64,000 nucleotides of DNA from Plantibacter auratus (GTDB lineage: Bacteria; Actinomycetota; Actinomycetes; Actinomycetales; Microbacteriaceae): the NCBI RefSeq assembly GCF_050587365.1, contig NZ_JBOBFV010000002.1:992001-1056000 (forward strand), given 5' to 3'. Positions 50,433-59,258 of the stretch are shown in pieces. The number at the start of each line of letters is the position of its first letter. Within the stretch, counting starts at the first letter, position 1. The notes under the pieces are model-generated. The model saw only the letters and a program-made list of their open reading frames with translations. It was not told where the DNA came from and searched no databases. Position numbers and translations under genes: made by a program.

Positions 50433-50930
50433 TCAGGCGGGTCCTGAGCCCGATCGGCGCCGTGTCTCCCGGTCCGCGCGTGCGCGTCGCTCGAGGATGT
50501 CGTTGCGAACCCAGCGGATCAGCAGCGACATGGCGAGCGACAGGAACAGGAACGCCGCCGCGCCCAGGGCGTAGGAGATGAAGTCCGTGGGGATGAACGT
50601 CGTGCCGAGCACGAGCGCCGAGGGCGGCCACTGGTCGGCGAGTGCGGCCGGCACGCCCGTGGCCTGGAAGCACTCGATCGCCGCCGAGAAGCCGAACGCG
50701 CCGAGGGCGATCTGCCACAGCGGACGCCGTGGGGCGGCGAAGGCCAGGAGGAGCGCGACGAGGACCGTGTACAGCGCGTTGGTCACGGGGTTCGCCCAGG
50801 CTGCCGCCACCGACCAGTGCACCGTCAGCCCGGCGACGATCGTGATGATGGCTGCGCCGAGGAGCAGCGCGCGCTTGAGCGAGGTGGCGGGGCGTGGCCC
50901 CTCGTCCGTCTGGTCGGGTGCGTCGGTCAT
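50433..50930 (-). CDS. DUF2809 family membrane protein
   Basis: This 165-residue protein has about four membrane segments (LLLGAAIITIVAGLTVHW, ALYTVLVALLLAFAA, IALGAFGFSAAIECFQ, FISYALGAAAFLFLSLAMSLL). The FSAAIECFQATGVP ... LVLGTTFIPTDFISYALG pattern matches DUF2809. The ATG overlaps the stop of the LssY_C gene (ATGA), so they are translated together. Function unknown. Confidence 0.82.
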   Translation of the reverse strand: MTDAPDQTDEGPRPATSLKRALLLGAAIITIVAGLTVHWSVAAAWANPVTNALYTVLVALLLAFAAPRRPLWQIALGAFGFSAAIECFQATGVPAALADQWPPSALVLGTTFIPTDFISYALGAAAFLFLSLAMSLLIRWVRNDILERRARADRETRRRSGSGPA

Positions 50931-52291
50931 GCTTTCGTCCTCCGGGTGCGTCGTTGTCGCCCACGGGCCCAGTCACGGGCCTCGGTTCCGGAGAGGGCGA
51001 GGATGATGGAACAGTCGACCGCGAAGCCGATCAGGTTGGTCTGCAGGGTCAATCCGCCGGCGCCGGCGACATAGCTCGCGGCGAGGGTGGCGATGGACGT
51101 CGAGCTGAAGGTCATGGCGAGCAGGCGCGCGAGATTGCCTCCCCGATGGACCCGCCAGGCGAGGACGAGGTAGCAGAGCGTCACCACGGCCGACAGGGCC
51201 AGCACGGCCCCGACGACCCACGGGATGAGGACGACGTCGTCAGCCGTCGCGGCCGTTGCACGGGCCTCCGAGATGACCTGCTTCCAATCGGAGACGAGGA
51301 GGACGCCGGAGAGCACGGTGGACAGTGCCGCGACGACCATCAGGACCACGCCGACGGTGGTGTCCAGGGGCCGCGGGTCGCCGGCCCGGATGAGGGAGCG
51401 CGTCGGGGGAGCGTCGGCGGCCGGCAGGGTCGCCGCCGGCGGGACGACCACCGCGCTGAGATCGATGATCGGCAGGTCGCCGTCGGTGACGATCGCGTCG
51501 CCTCCGCCGTTCCGTGAGTGGTAGCCGGTGGAGAAGTTCTCGATCACGGACGTCGTCGCTCCGACGTCCGCTGCCGCGATCGACGCGACGATGTGATCGC
51601 GCTCGTCGTCGACGTCGTCGGCGATCCGGTGGGTCACCTGCAGCGTGAAGATGCTGATCCCGACCGATCGGTCGTACGTCCCGGCGGCCAACCAATCCGC
51701 CTGGTAGCCGCCCGGGAGCAGCCAGCCCGCTGGTGTCGGCCAGAACCGGACGTGGTGCCGCTTCCCCGGACTGCCGTCGACCTCCTGCTGGTAGCAGAAC
51801 GCCTGGCGGCGACCGAACAGGTAGAGCGACGAGACGGGCGCCTCCGAGTAGCTGCGCCTGGTCAGCGTCGAGGTCACGATCCGCAGGTTCGCGCGCAGGC
51901 CGAGGTCGTCGGCGAGCGTCCAGCCCGCCGAGAGCATCGCCATGTGGATCTGCTCCTCCCGACCACGGAGGCCGAGGTTCACGGGATCACCGAGGATGCC
52001 CTCGCGCGTGCGAGTGCGTCCGATGAAGTAGTCGGGCAGGTAGACGCGCGACAGCACGGTGTGCAGGCGGGGGAGGATGAGGTAGGCGATGACGAGGTAG
52101 ATGACGAGGATGAACCAGGCTTGGGCCCACCCGCGCGCGAACGCCTCGGTGAGCAGCACGTACGCCAGGAAGACGGCCGCAGCCGTGCCGAAGGCGAAGA
52201 ACCAACCGTCGACGATGCGTGCGATCCGTCCGCGACGATCCTCGGACAGGCCGCTTGCGGGCCCGATGAGGTCGCTGCGGGTCTTCGTCAC
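50927..52291 (-). CDS. LssY_C domain membrane protein
   Basis: This 454-residue protein has two N-terminal membrane segments (about 27-50 and 60-75), a middle domain (about 90-285) of LssY_C type (AMLSAGWTLADDLGL ... RRQAFCYQQEVDGSPGKRHHVRFW), and four more segments in the C-terminal third. LssY_C proteins are often linked to PAP2-type lipid enzymes; the role is not known. GTG at 52291 starts the first segment; a longer reading runs through the divergent apeB gene. Translationally coupled to the DUF2809 gene. Confidence 0.8.
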   Translation of the reverse strand: MTKTRSDLIGPASGLSEDRRGRIARIVDGWFFAFGTAAAVFLAYVLLTEAFARGWAQAWFILVIYLVIAYLILPRLHTVLSRVYLPDYFIGRTRTREGILGDPVNLGLRGREEQIHMAMLSAGWTLADDLGLRANLRIVTSTLTRRSYSEAPVSSLYLFGRRQAFCYQQEVDGSPGKRHHVRFWPTPAGWLLPGGYQADWLAAGTYDRSVGISIFTLQVTHRIADDVDDERDHIVASIAAADVGATTSVIENFSTGYHSRNGGGDAIVTDGDLPIIDLSAVVVPPAATLPAADAPPTRSLIRAGDPRPLDTTVGVVLMVVAALSTVLSGVLLVSDWKQVISEARATAATADDVVLIPWVVGAVLALSAVVTLCYLVLAWRVHRGGNLARLLAMTFSSTSIATLAASYVAGAGGLTLQTNLIGFAVDCSIILALSGTEARDWARGRQRRTRRTKA

Positions 52292-52354
52292 CCGTCCAGG
52301 GTAGGGCCTGGTGCATCCACGTGCCGGGTGCGTGGGTGGTGGGAGGATGGTGGG

Positions 52355-53638
52355 ATGGACTCCGTCGCCCACATCACCGACCTCGCCGACTTCATCGTCG
52401 CCTCGCCCACCTCGTATCACGCGGTCGCGGAGAGTGCTCGGCGCCTCACGGCGGCCGGCTTCACCCGGCGGCTCGAGACCGAGTCCTGGGACGGGGGCGC
52501 CGGCCAGTTCTTCGTCGAACGCGAGGGCGCGGTGATCGCCTGGGTGCAGCCCGAGCAGGCCCACGCCACGACGCCGTTCCGCATCCTCGGCTCGCACACC
52601 GACTCGCCGAGCTTCAAGCTCAAGCCGAAGCCGACGACCGGCGCTCACGGGTGGCTGCAGGCCGGCGTGGAGGTCTACGGCGGACCGCTCCTCAACTCCT
52701 GGCTCGACCGCGAGCTCGAACTCGCCGGACGCCTGGTGACGCTCGACGGGACCGTACACCTCGTCCGGACCGGCCCGTTCCTGCGCATCCCGCAGCTCGC
52801 CGTGCACCTCGACCGAAGCGCCAACGACGGCCTCGTCCTCGATCGCCAGCGCCACCTGCAGCCCGTGTACGGGGTCGGTGACCTCGCCCACGCCGACGTG
52901 CTCGCGCACCTGGCGGTGATCGCAGGCATCGATCCCACCGCGATCGCCGGATACGACGTGCTCGTGGCCGACACCCAGGAGCCCCGGCGATTCGGTCTCG
53001 ACGGTCAGCTGTTCGCCGCCGGACGCATGGACAACCTGACCTCGGTCCACGCGGGACTCGCGGCGTTGCTGGCCGCGAGCGACGGGGGAGCGACGGACGA
53101 CGCCGGACACATCACGGTCTTCGCCGCCTTCGACCACGAGGAGCTCGGTTCGGCCTCGACGTCCGGTGCCAGCGGTCCGTTCCTCGACGACGTCCTCACC
53201 CGCATCGGCGCATCGCTGGGCGCGACGACGTCCGAACGGCTCCAGGCCTATGCGGCCTCCTGGTGCCTGTCAGCTGACGCCGGCCACGCGATCCACCCGA
53301 ACTACCCGGAGCGCCACGACCCGGCCAACCGTCCGATCGCCGGTGGCGGGCCACTGCTCAAGATCAACGCGAACCAGCGTTACGCCACCGACGCCCTCGG
53401 GGCCGCACTGTGGGCCCGGAGCTGCGCCGCCGCAGGTGTGGCCTCACAGGACTTCGTGTCGAACAACACGGTGCCGTGCGGCTCGACCATCGGCCCGCTC
53501 ACCGCGACGCGGCTCGGCATCCGGACGGTCGACGTCGGGACGCCGCTGCTGTCGATGCACTCCGCCCGCGAGCTGTGCCACATCGACGATCCGACCGCTC
53601 TGAGCGCAGCGGTCCAGGCGTTCTTCCGGGGCGCCTGA
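52355..53638 (+). CDS. apeB: M18 family aminopeptidase
   Basis: This 427-residue zinc aminopeptidase removes acidic or aspartyl N-terminal residues. It starts with LADFIVASPTSYHAVAESARRL. Metal-binding motifs are LGSHTDSPSFKLKP (about 75-88), FAAGRMDNLTSVHAG, FDHEELGSASTSGA (the EE metal/catalytic residues) and the C-terminal LLSMHSARELCH. ATG at 52355 follows GGGAGGATGG. It is divergent from the LssY_C gene by 63 bases. Confidence 0.94.
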   Translation: MDSVAHITDLADFIVASPTSYHAVAESARRLTAAGFTRRLETESWDGGAGQFFVEREGAVIAWVQPEQAHATTPFRILGSHTDSPSFKLKPKPTTGAHGWLQAGVEVYGGPLLNSWLDRELELAGRLVTLDGTVHLVRTGPFLRIPQLAVHLDRSANDGLVLDRQRHLQPVYGVGDLAHADVLAHLAVIAGIDPTAIAGYDVLVADTQEPRRFGLDGQLFAAGRMDNLTSVHAGLAALLAASDGGATDDAGHITVFAAFDHEELGSASTSGASGPFLDDVLTRIGASLGATTSERLQAYAASWCLSADAGHAIHPNYPERHDPANRPIAGGGPLLKINANQRYATDALGAALWARSCAAAGVASQDFVSNNTVPCGSTIGPLTATRLGIRTVDVGTPLLSMHSARELCHIDDPTALSAAVQAFFRGA

Positions 53639-53648
53639 GCCGCGCCGC

Positions 53649-53717
53649 AGCAGGAGATCCGCGCGGGAGCAGGACGCCCGAAGGCGGACGGTCCTGCTCC
53701 GGCGCTGATCTCCTGCT
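53649..53717. terminator. Long double hairpin between convergent apeB and NYN genes
   Basis: AGCAGGAGATC (53649-53659) pairs perfectly with GATCTCCTGCT (53707-53717). Inside, GGAGCAGGAC (53666-53675) pairs with GTCCTGCTCC (53691-53700). Together they give a stem of about 21 bp or more, with a loop of about 15 bases. It is long for a terminator and may be a palindromic repeat element. Confidence 0.7.
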
Positions 53718-53729
53718 ACCGGGCCGGGC

Positions 53730-54815
53730 TCAGCCCAGTTCGCGCAGTCGCAGACGACGTCCGTCGGGGCTCGCGTCCGGGTTCACCTCGACGAGGTCGG
53801 AGCGCGAGTTGATGAAGTCGCTGAACGAGCGGTAGCCGAGCGGCTTCTCCTTGAACGCCGGATCCATGCGGATCATCTGGTTCTTCACCTCGGCGTTCAG
53901 CAGCCAGTCCTCGTCGTCGTTCTTGGCGTGCACGAGGCGGAGCGCCCGCACGAGGAGCTCGGTCGCCGCACGCTGTGCGTCGGGGCCGGAGGGGTCCGCG
54001 GTCTCCTCGTCGGTGTCGTCCAGGTCGTCGGCGTCGCGGTGGCTGAAGACCGGTTCAGTGAAGAGGCCGCCGATGCGGGGAGGTGTCTGGGCGACCGGCG
54101 CTTCGGCCGTCGGCGTGGACCCGGACGAGGCGCGACGACGCCCGCCGGACTTGGGCGCGGACTTCGGCGCCTCCTCCGGGGAGACCTCCGCCGTGCTCTC
54201 GACGGCGGCAGGGGTCCGGGGCGTGCGCGTGACGACCGGCCGGACGATCCCGGGGATGTCGTCGTAGTCGGAGAACTCGTCACACGCCGCCATGAGCGCA
54301 CGACTCGTCGCACCGGCGACACCGATCCCGATCACGTGGCGTCCGAGGCGTCGGCAGCGCTGCGCGAGGGAGATGTAGTCCGAGTCGCCTGCGACGATCA
54401 CGATGTGCGTGAGGTCGGGGAGGCGGAAGAGGTCCTCGACGACGTCGACGGCGAGGCGGATGTCGGCACCGTTCTTCATCGCCTTCGTCGTGGGGAACAT
54501 CTGCGTCAGGTCGACCGCGCGGTCCACGAGGTCCTTCTGATACGCGGAGTTGACCGGCTCGGACCAGTCGGCGTAGGAACGGCTGATGACGATGTTCCCG
54601 AACGACGAGGTGTAGTCGAGGATGGCGCCCACGTCGACGCGAGCGGCCTGCAGGCGCTCGGAGATCTCGTCGCCTTCGGGTGCGGCGGAGGGCACGTGGG
54701 ACCGCGCGCGATCCCGGCTGAACGCCGCCTTCCCGTAGAGCTGGTTGTAGCGCGAGATGACGATGTTGTCGAAGTCGATGTAGACCGCGACTCTGGGCGT
54801 TCCGGTTTCTGCCAT
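53730..54815 (-). CDS. NYN domain (LabA/DUF88-type) nuclease with OST-HTH (LOTUS) domain
   Basis: This 361-residue protein begins with a PIN-like NYN domain (RVAVYIDFDNIVISRYNQLYGK, with the metal-binding Asp residues, then HIVIVAGDSDYISLAQRCRRLG). A disordered Pro/Ala/Glu linker (about 195-275) follows. A C-terminal OST-HTH/LOTUS-like domain (WLLNAEVKNQMIRMDPAFKEKPLGYRSFSDFINS) ends it. It is probably an RNase that binds structured RNA. ATG at 54815. Confidence 0.87.
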   Translation of the reverse strand: MAETGTPRVAVYIDFDNIVISRYNQLYGKAAFSRDRARSHVPSAAPEGDEISERLQAARVDVGAILDYTSSFGNIVISRSYADWSEPVNSAYQKDLVDRAVDLTQMFPTTKAMKNGADIRLAVDVVEDLFRLPDLTHIVIVAGDSDYISLAQRCRRLGRHVIGIGVAGATSRALMAACDEFSDYDDIPGIVRPVVTRTPRTPAAVESTAEVSPEEAPKSAPKSGGRRRASSGSTPTAEAPVAQTPPRIGGLFTEPVFSHRDADDLDDTDEETADPSGPDAQRAATELLVRALRLVHAKNDDEDWLLNAEVKNQMIRMDPAFKEKPLGYRSFSDFINSRSDLVEVNPDASPDGRRLRLRELG

Positions 54816-54992
54816 GACTCCATCATCCTCTGGTGGCCCGCGAATCGGCGACTTCAGTCCTCCACAGCCCGGCTTGCGGGGGCTCCTCTCCACCGCTGCT
54901 GCGCCGGCCAGGCCGTGACCGACCTGGGCTGCGTACCGTGGTCGCATGCCCAGTCACGCCGTCGACATCTTCAGCCCAGGGTCGCAACCCAA

Positions 54993-55010
54993 GTTATACC
55001 CGGTTATACT
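54993..55010 (+). promoter_or_regulatory. Promoter and operator of mazEF-like genes
   Basis: GTTATAC occurs twice (54993-54999 and 55003-55009), 10 bases apart, one helical turn. TATACT at 55005-55010 is a good -10 box, which places transcription start at about 55017, right at the GTG start of the antitoxin. The repeats are probably bound by the ribbon-helix-helix antitoxin. Confidence 0.65.
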
Positions 55011-55017
55011 CTTACCT

Positions 55018-55275
55018 GTGAAGACCGCCATCTCGTTGCCTGATGAACTGTTCACCCGCGTCGAGGCTCGCGCCGCCGAGCTCGGTGTCAACCGGTCCGA
55101 ATTCTTCGCGGCGGCGGCGAGTCGGTATCTCGACGAGACCGATGCCGCCGGTCTCACTGACGCAGTGGACACCGCGCTGCGGCGTGCGGGAGTCGCTTCA
55201 GCGGAGGAAGCACGGGGCGTCGCCGCGGCCGGACGCGACCGCCTTGCCGAACTCACTGCCGGAGACGATTGGTGA
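55018..55275 (+). CDS. MazE-like antitoxin (ribbon-helix-helix)
   Basis: This 85-residue protein has a DNA-binding ribbon-helix-helix (VKTAISLPDELFTRVEARAAELGVNRSEFFAAAASRYLDE) and an acidic C-terminal tail that would neutralise the toxin. GTG at 55018 has no ribosome binding site and lies at the predicted transcription start, so it is probably leaderless. It overlaps the toxin gene (GTGA). Confidence 0.88.
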   Translation: MKTAISLPDELFTRVEARAAELGVNRSEFFAAAASRYLDETDAAGLTDAVDTALRRAGVASAEEARGVAAAGRDRLAELTAGDDW

Positions 55276-55616
55276 TCCGCCGCGGTGACATCCGGTGGGT
55301 CGATCTCGGCCCTCGCGAACGGGGGAGTGCGCCCGCCGGTCGGCGCCCGGTCGTCGTCGTCCAACATGACGCCTACACACGGAGCGCACTCCGGACCGTG
55401 ATCGTCGCGGTCGTCACGTCGAACACGGCGCTCGCCGAGCTCCCGGGCAACGTGTTCCTCCCTGCGACGGCTTCCGGCCTGCCGAAGGACTCGGTCGTGA
55501 ACACCACGCAGCTGCTCACCCTCGATGAGGACGACCTCGGTCCGGCCGCCGGGAGGGTTCCCGTCACCCTGTCACTGGATCTGGACGCGGGGCTCCGGCG
55601 AGTGCTGCACCTCTGA
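55272..55616 (+). CDS. MazF/PemK-like mRNA interferase toxin
   Basis: This 114-residue protein has the MazF barrel pattern: IRRGDIRWVDLGPRERG, GRRPVVVVQHDAYTRS, TVIVAVVTSNTALAELPGNVFL and DSVVNTTQLLTLDEDDLG. It would cleave mRNA at short motifs to arrest growth. GTG at 55272 overlaps the antitoxin stop by four bases. This completes a type II toxin-antitoxin pair. Confidence 0.92.
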   Translation: MIRRGDIRWVDLGPRERGSAPAGRRPVVVVQHDAYTRSALRTVIVAVVTSNTALAELPGNVFLPATASGLPKDSVVNTTQLLTLDEDDLGPAAGRVPVTLSLDLDAGLRRVLHL

Positions 55617-55637
55617 GGTGGTGCCGGAGCGATCGGC

Positions 55638-57137
55638 TCAGAGGTGGCCGGTGAGCTTTCCGTGGAACGCCGAGCTGCGTTCGTCGAGTCCGGTGAACAC
55701 GACCTGCTTGCCGTGTGCGGCGTACTTCTCCTGCACGGCGTCGAGGACGGCGACGCTCGAGGCGTCCCAGATCTGCGAGGCGGTGAAGTCGACGACGACG
55801 TCCGCAGGATCGGCGGCGTAGTCGAACTGCTCGACCAGGTCGTTGCTACTGCCGAAGAACAGGGGGCCGATGACGCTGTAGCGGACGGAGGCGGCGTCGT
55901 CCGCGAGGACCCGGCGGACGCGGATCACGTGGGCCACGCGCCGCGCGAAGAGCACCATCGCGAGGACGGCTCCTGCAGCGACGCCGATCGCGAGGTTGTG
56001 TGTGATGACGACCACCGAGACGGTCACCACCATCACGACCGTCTCGGGGATCGGCATCCGTCGCAGGGTCGCCGGGCGCACGCTGTGCCAGTCGACGGTC
56101 TTGATGGCGACGATCATCATCACGGCGGCCAGCGCGACCATCGGGATCTGCGCCATCACCGGGCTGAGCGCGGTCACGAGCAGCAGGAGGAAGACGCCGG
56201 CGACGAATGTGGAGATCCTCGTCCGAGCTCGGCCCAGTTTGACGTTCACGACCGTCTGACCGATCATCGCGCAGCCGGCGATCCCGCCGTACCAACCGGC
56301 CAGGATGTTGGCGACGCCGAGGGCCCACGACTCACGCCCCTTCGACGAGGTCGTGTCGGTGATGTCGTCGACGAGTTTCGCCGTGAGGAGGGTCTCCATG
56401 AGCCCCACGAACGCGACGCTCAGCGCGGTCGGCCAGATGATGCCGAGCGTCTCGAGGTTCAGCGGCACGAGCAGCGCGGTCAGGCCGGGGAGGCCGCCGG
56501 AGACGTCGCCCTGGTCGCCGACGGTCGGCACGGCGGCGTGCGCGATCATCGTGATCGCGGTGACGACGACGATGGCGACGAGCGGCGCCGGCACCGCGGT
56601 GGTGAGCTTGGGGAGCAGCAGGACGATCAGCACCGTGATGACGAACAGCGGGTAGACGAGCCACGGGACGCCGAGCAGGTGGGGGACCTGGGCGACGAAG
56701 ATGAGGATGCCGAGCGCGTTGACGAACCCGATCATCACCGAGCGGGGGATGAACCGCATGAGCCGGGAGAGACCGGTGACGCCGAACACGATCTGGATGA
56801 GGCCCGCGAGGATGACGGCGGGGAGCAGGTACTCCACGCCGTGTTCCTTGACGAGCGGCGCGACGACGAGGGCGACGGCTCCCGCGGCGGCCGTGATCAT
56901 CGCCGGACGCCCGCCGAGGATCGACATCGAGATGGCGAGCACGACGGAGGCGATGAGGCTGACCTTCGGGTCGACGCCGGCGATGATCGAGAAGGAGATG
57001 ACCTCGGGGATGAGCGCCAGCGTCGTCACGATCCCGGCGAGGATCTCGACACTGAAGGCCATGGGGTTCCGCAGGGTCGCGATGACGCCCGGGCTCGGGC
57101 GGACGGCGGTGCGCATGGGGGCGTCGGGCTGACTCAC
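55638..57137 (-). CDS. SulP family anion transporter with STAS domain
   Basis: This 499-residue protein has about 12-14 membrane segments, with AGIVTTLALIPEVISFSIIAGVDP near the N-terminus (sulfate permease signature region) and LMETLLTAKLVDD in the middle. A C-terminal STAS domain (VRYSVIGPLFFGSSNDLVEQFD ... VVVDFTASQIWDASSVAVLDAV) follows. It could move sulfate, bicarbonate or another anion. GTG at 57137. Confidence 0.9.
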   Translation of the reverse strand: MSQPDAPMRTAVRPSPGVIATLRNPMAFSVEILAGIVTTLALIPEVISFSIIAGVDPKVSLIASVVLAISMSILGGRPAMITAAAGAVALVVAPLVKEHGVEYLLPAVILAGLIQIVFGVTGLSRLMRFIPRSVMIGFVNALGILIFVAQVPHLLGVPWLVYPLFVITVLIVLLLPKLTTAVPAPLVAIVVVTAITMIAHAAVPTVGDQGDVSGGLPGLTALLVPLNLETLGIIWPTALSVAFVGLMETLLTAKLVDDITDTTSSKGRESWALGVANILAGWYGGIAGCAMIGQTVVNVKLGRARTRISTFVAGVFLLLLVTALSPVMAQIPMVALAAVMMIVAIKTVDWHSVRPATLRRMPIPETVVMVVTVSVVVITHNLAIGVAAGAVLAMVLFARRVAHVIRVRRVLADDAASVRYSVIGPLFFGSSNDLVEQFDYAADPADVVVDFTASQIWDASSVAVLDAVQEKYAAHGKQVVFTGLDERSSAFHGKLTGHL

Positions 57138-57247
57138 CGTGCAAGCCTAGGCTCGTTCGCAACGCAGGACGCACCGGGCGAGTCGCTGCTGGTGCCGCAG
57201 GGGCGCGTCGCGACATGCGACGACCGTCCTGAATTGTGAACCGTCGG

Positions 57248-58660
57248 TCAGCTCCGCAACCAGGCCTCGAGACCGTCCGCGCTGATCGGGAGTGCTGCGG
57301 AGAGCACCTCGTGGCCGGTGGCGGTCACGAGCAGGTCGTCCTCGATGCGGACGCCGATACCGCGCAGCTCCGGCGGCACGGTGAGGTCGTTCGCGTGGAA
57401 GTAGAGGCCGGGTTCGACCGTCAGGACGGCGCCCGGCTGCAACGGCTCGTCGAGGTACCGCTCGTCGCCGATGCGGGCGCAGTCGTGCACGTCGAGTCCG
57501 AGATGGTGGCCGGTGCCGCTCGGCAGGTAGCGGCGGTGCTGCTGGCCGTTCGGCGACATCGCCTCGTCGACCGACACCTGCAGGATGCCGAGTTCGCGGA
57601 GGCTCGTGGCGATCTGCTCGTAGGCCGTGTTCCGCATGTCGATGAACGACCGGCCGGGGCCCACCTCCGACATCGCGGCGCGGTGGGCCCGCTCGACGTG
57701 GTCGTGGACCTCGCGCTGGGCCGCGGTGTAGGACCCGCTCGCCGGGAAGGTCCTCGTGACGTCGGCGGTGTACAACGAGCGGGCTTCGACACCGGCGTCC
57801 ATGAGGATGAGATGCTCGGGGAGGACCGGACCGTCGCAGCGCGTCCAGTGCAGCGTGGGAGCATGCGGTCCGCTGCCGATGATCGTCGAGTACCCGACAC
57901 CGTTGCCGAAGGTGCGGGCGTGGCGCTCGAAGGTCGACTGCAACCAGCGTTCTCCGCCGAACTCGATGGCGGCGGGCAGTTCGCGCACGACCGAGCGGAA
58001 CCCGCCGACCGTGGCGTCCACGGCGGCGCGGAGCTGCGCGATCTCCCAGTCGTCCTTGACGAGCTTCGCGGCGGACAGGGCGATGAGGAGCGCTCGCGAC
58101 GCCGCGAATCGACCGTCGACCCTGGGCTCCGGGGCGCCTGCGCGGAGCGCGTCGGCGGGTACGAGGGCGAGGGACTCGTCCAGCACCTCGAGCGAGCGGA
58201 CCTCGATGCCGAGCGCCTCCGCCCACTGGGGGAGTCCGGCGGACGGGCCGATCCAGAGCTCGCCGCGCATGGCGTCGGCGTAGAACGCCTCCTCACCGGG
58301 ACCGACGGGCTCGGCGAGGTACAGCGTCGCGTCGTGCCCACCGGCGGTCGGCCGCATGACGAGGACGGCGCCCTCCGCCTGACAGGAGGTGAGCCACACG
58401 AAGTCGCTGTCGGGCCGGAACGGGAACTCGGTGTCGTTCGCGCGCGTCACGGCGCGTCCCGCGGTGACCACGAGCCACCGGCCGGGGAACTGCGCGCTGA
58501 CGACGTCGCGGTGACGCCCGGCGGCTGCGCCGGCACCCTCGGCGAGGTCGACGGAGCGGTCCACCGCACCCCAGCCCGTCGCGAGGTACTCGCGGAACGC
58601 GTCGTCCCGGGGGAGCGGCTGGGTGCGGGGGTCGCGGAACTGCAGGCTGTCTGGACACAT
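57248..58660 (-). CDS. pepP: Xaa-Pro aminopeptidase (M24B, aminopeptidase P)
   Basis: This 470-residue dinuclear-metal peptidase releases N-terminal residues before proline. It has an N-terminal AMP_N domain (TEFPFRPDSDFVWLTSC) and a pita-bread domain. Metal ligands are in LILMDAGVEARSLYTADVTRTFP (two Asp), GTGHHLGLDVHD (His), LTVEPGLYFH (Glu) and VRIEDDLLVT (Glu). ATG at 58660; a longer reading to 58954 lacks support. Together with the nearby ABC importer it suggests peptide use. Confidence 0.92.
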   Translation of the reverse strand: MCPDSLQFRDPRTQPLPRDDAFREYLATGWGAVDRSVDLAEGAGAAAGRHRDVVSAQFPGRWLVVTAGRAVTRANDTEFPFRPDSDFVWLTSCQAEGAVLVMRPTAGGHDATLYLAEPVGPGEEAFYADAMRGELWIGPSAGLPQWAEALGIEVRSLEVLDESLALVPADALRAGAPEPRVDGRFAASRALLIALSAAKLVKDDWEIAQLRAAVDATVGGFRSVVRELPAAIEFGGERWLQSTFERHARTFGNGVGYSTIIGSGPHAPTLHWTRCDGPVLPEHLILMDAGVEARSLYTADVTRTFPASGSYTAAQREVHDHVERAHRAAMSEVGPGRSFIDMRNTAYEQIATSLRELGILQVSVDEAMSPNGQQHRRYLPSGTGHHLGLDVHDCARIGDERYLDEPLQPGAVLTVEPGLYFHANDLTVPPELRGIGVRIEDDLLVTATGHEVLSAALPISADGLEAWLRS

Positions 58661-58841
58661 GGAGATCAGTAAGCCACCCGCGGTGGACGCCGTCAAGCTG
58701 CGACGCCTGGAGCCAGCGGAACATCTCGTCGGTGTCGTCAGATCCGGCGTTTCGTCCTGTCTGACCGGCTCAGGTGATGGACGGGATGGACGGATCGTCG
58801 GCAGGTTGACACCTGTTCGGACGCCTCCGCAGAATGACGGC

Positions 58842-59225
58842 ATGACAGGAACCGCCGACACCGGCACCAGTGCCACGCTCGATTTCAACCTCGATGCGAA
58901 GGTGTTCGACATGGTGTCGTCGTCCGCGAGCGTCGTCGACGCCGACGCACCCACGCGATTCGTCTACCACGAGACGCACGGCGTGCTGTGGGGCGAATAC
59001 GTCGGCGACACCGTCTCCGTCGGACGGTTCTGCGGGGTGCGCAGCGGCGAACGCATCGACATCTCGTTCGTGCACCGCAACCGTGCCGGCGACCTGACGA
59101 CGCGCGGCGAAGCGAGCTCGATCATCTCCCGCGCCGAGGACGGCTCGTTCATCCTCACCGAGGACTTCATCGGCCCGGACGGCCAGTCCCACGTCAGCGT
59201 CTGTCGGGAGATCGCCGCCGCCTGA
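58842..59225 (+). CDS. Conserved hypothetical beta-barrel-like protein
   Basis: This 127-residue protein has repeating beta strands (FVYHETHGVLWGEYVGDTVSVGRFCGVRSG ... GSFILTEDFIGPDGQSHVSV). It resembles a family often mislabelled as N-acetylglutamate synthase in bacterial genomes. I know no proven function. ATG at 58842. It is divergent from pepP and convergent with an Lrp-type gene. Confidence 0.65.
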   Translation: MTGTADTGTSATLDFNLDAKVFDMVSSSASVVDADAPTRFVYHETHGVLWGEYVGDTVSVGRFCGVRSGERIDISFVHRNRAGDLTTRGEASSIISRAEDGSFILTEDFIGPDGQSHVSVCREIAAA

Positions 59226-59258
59226 ACCGGTCAGGTTCGGCACGCCGCCGCCGGCGGG

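Noticed and set aside
57138..57247. Possible small RNA or gene between sulP and pepP
   Set aside because: Only a short GTCGC/GCGAC repeat and no gene-like frame; taken as ordinary promoter DNA.
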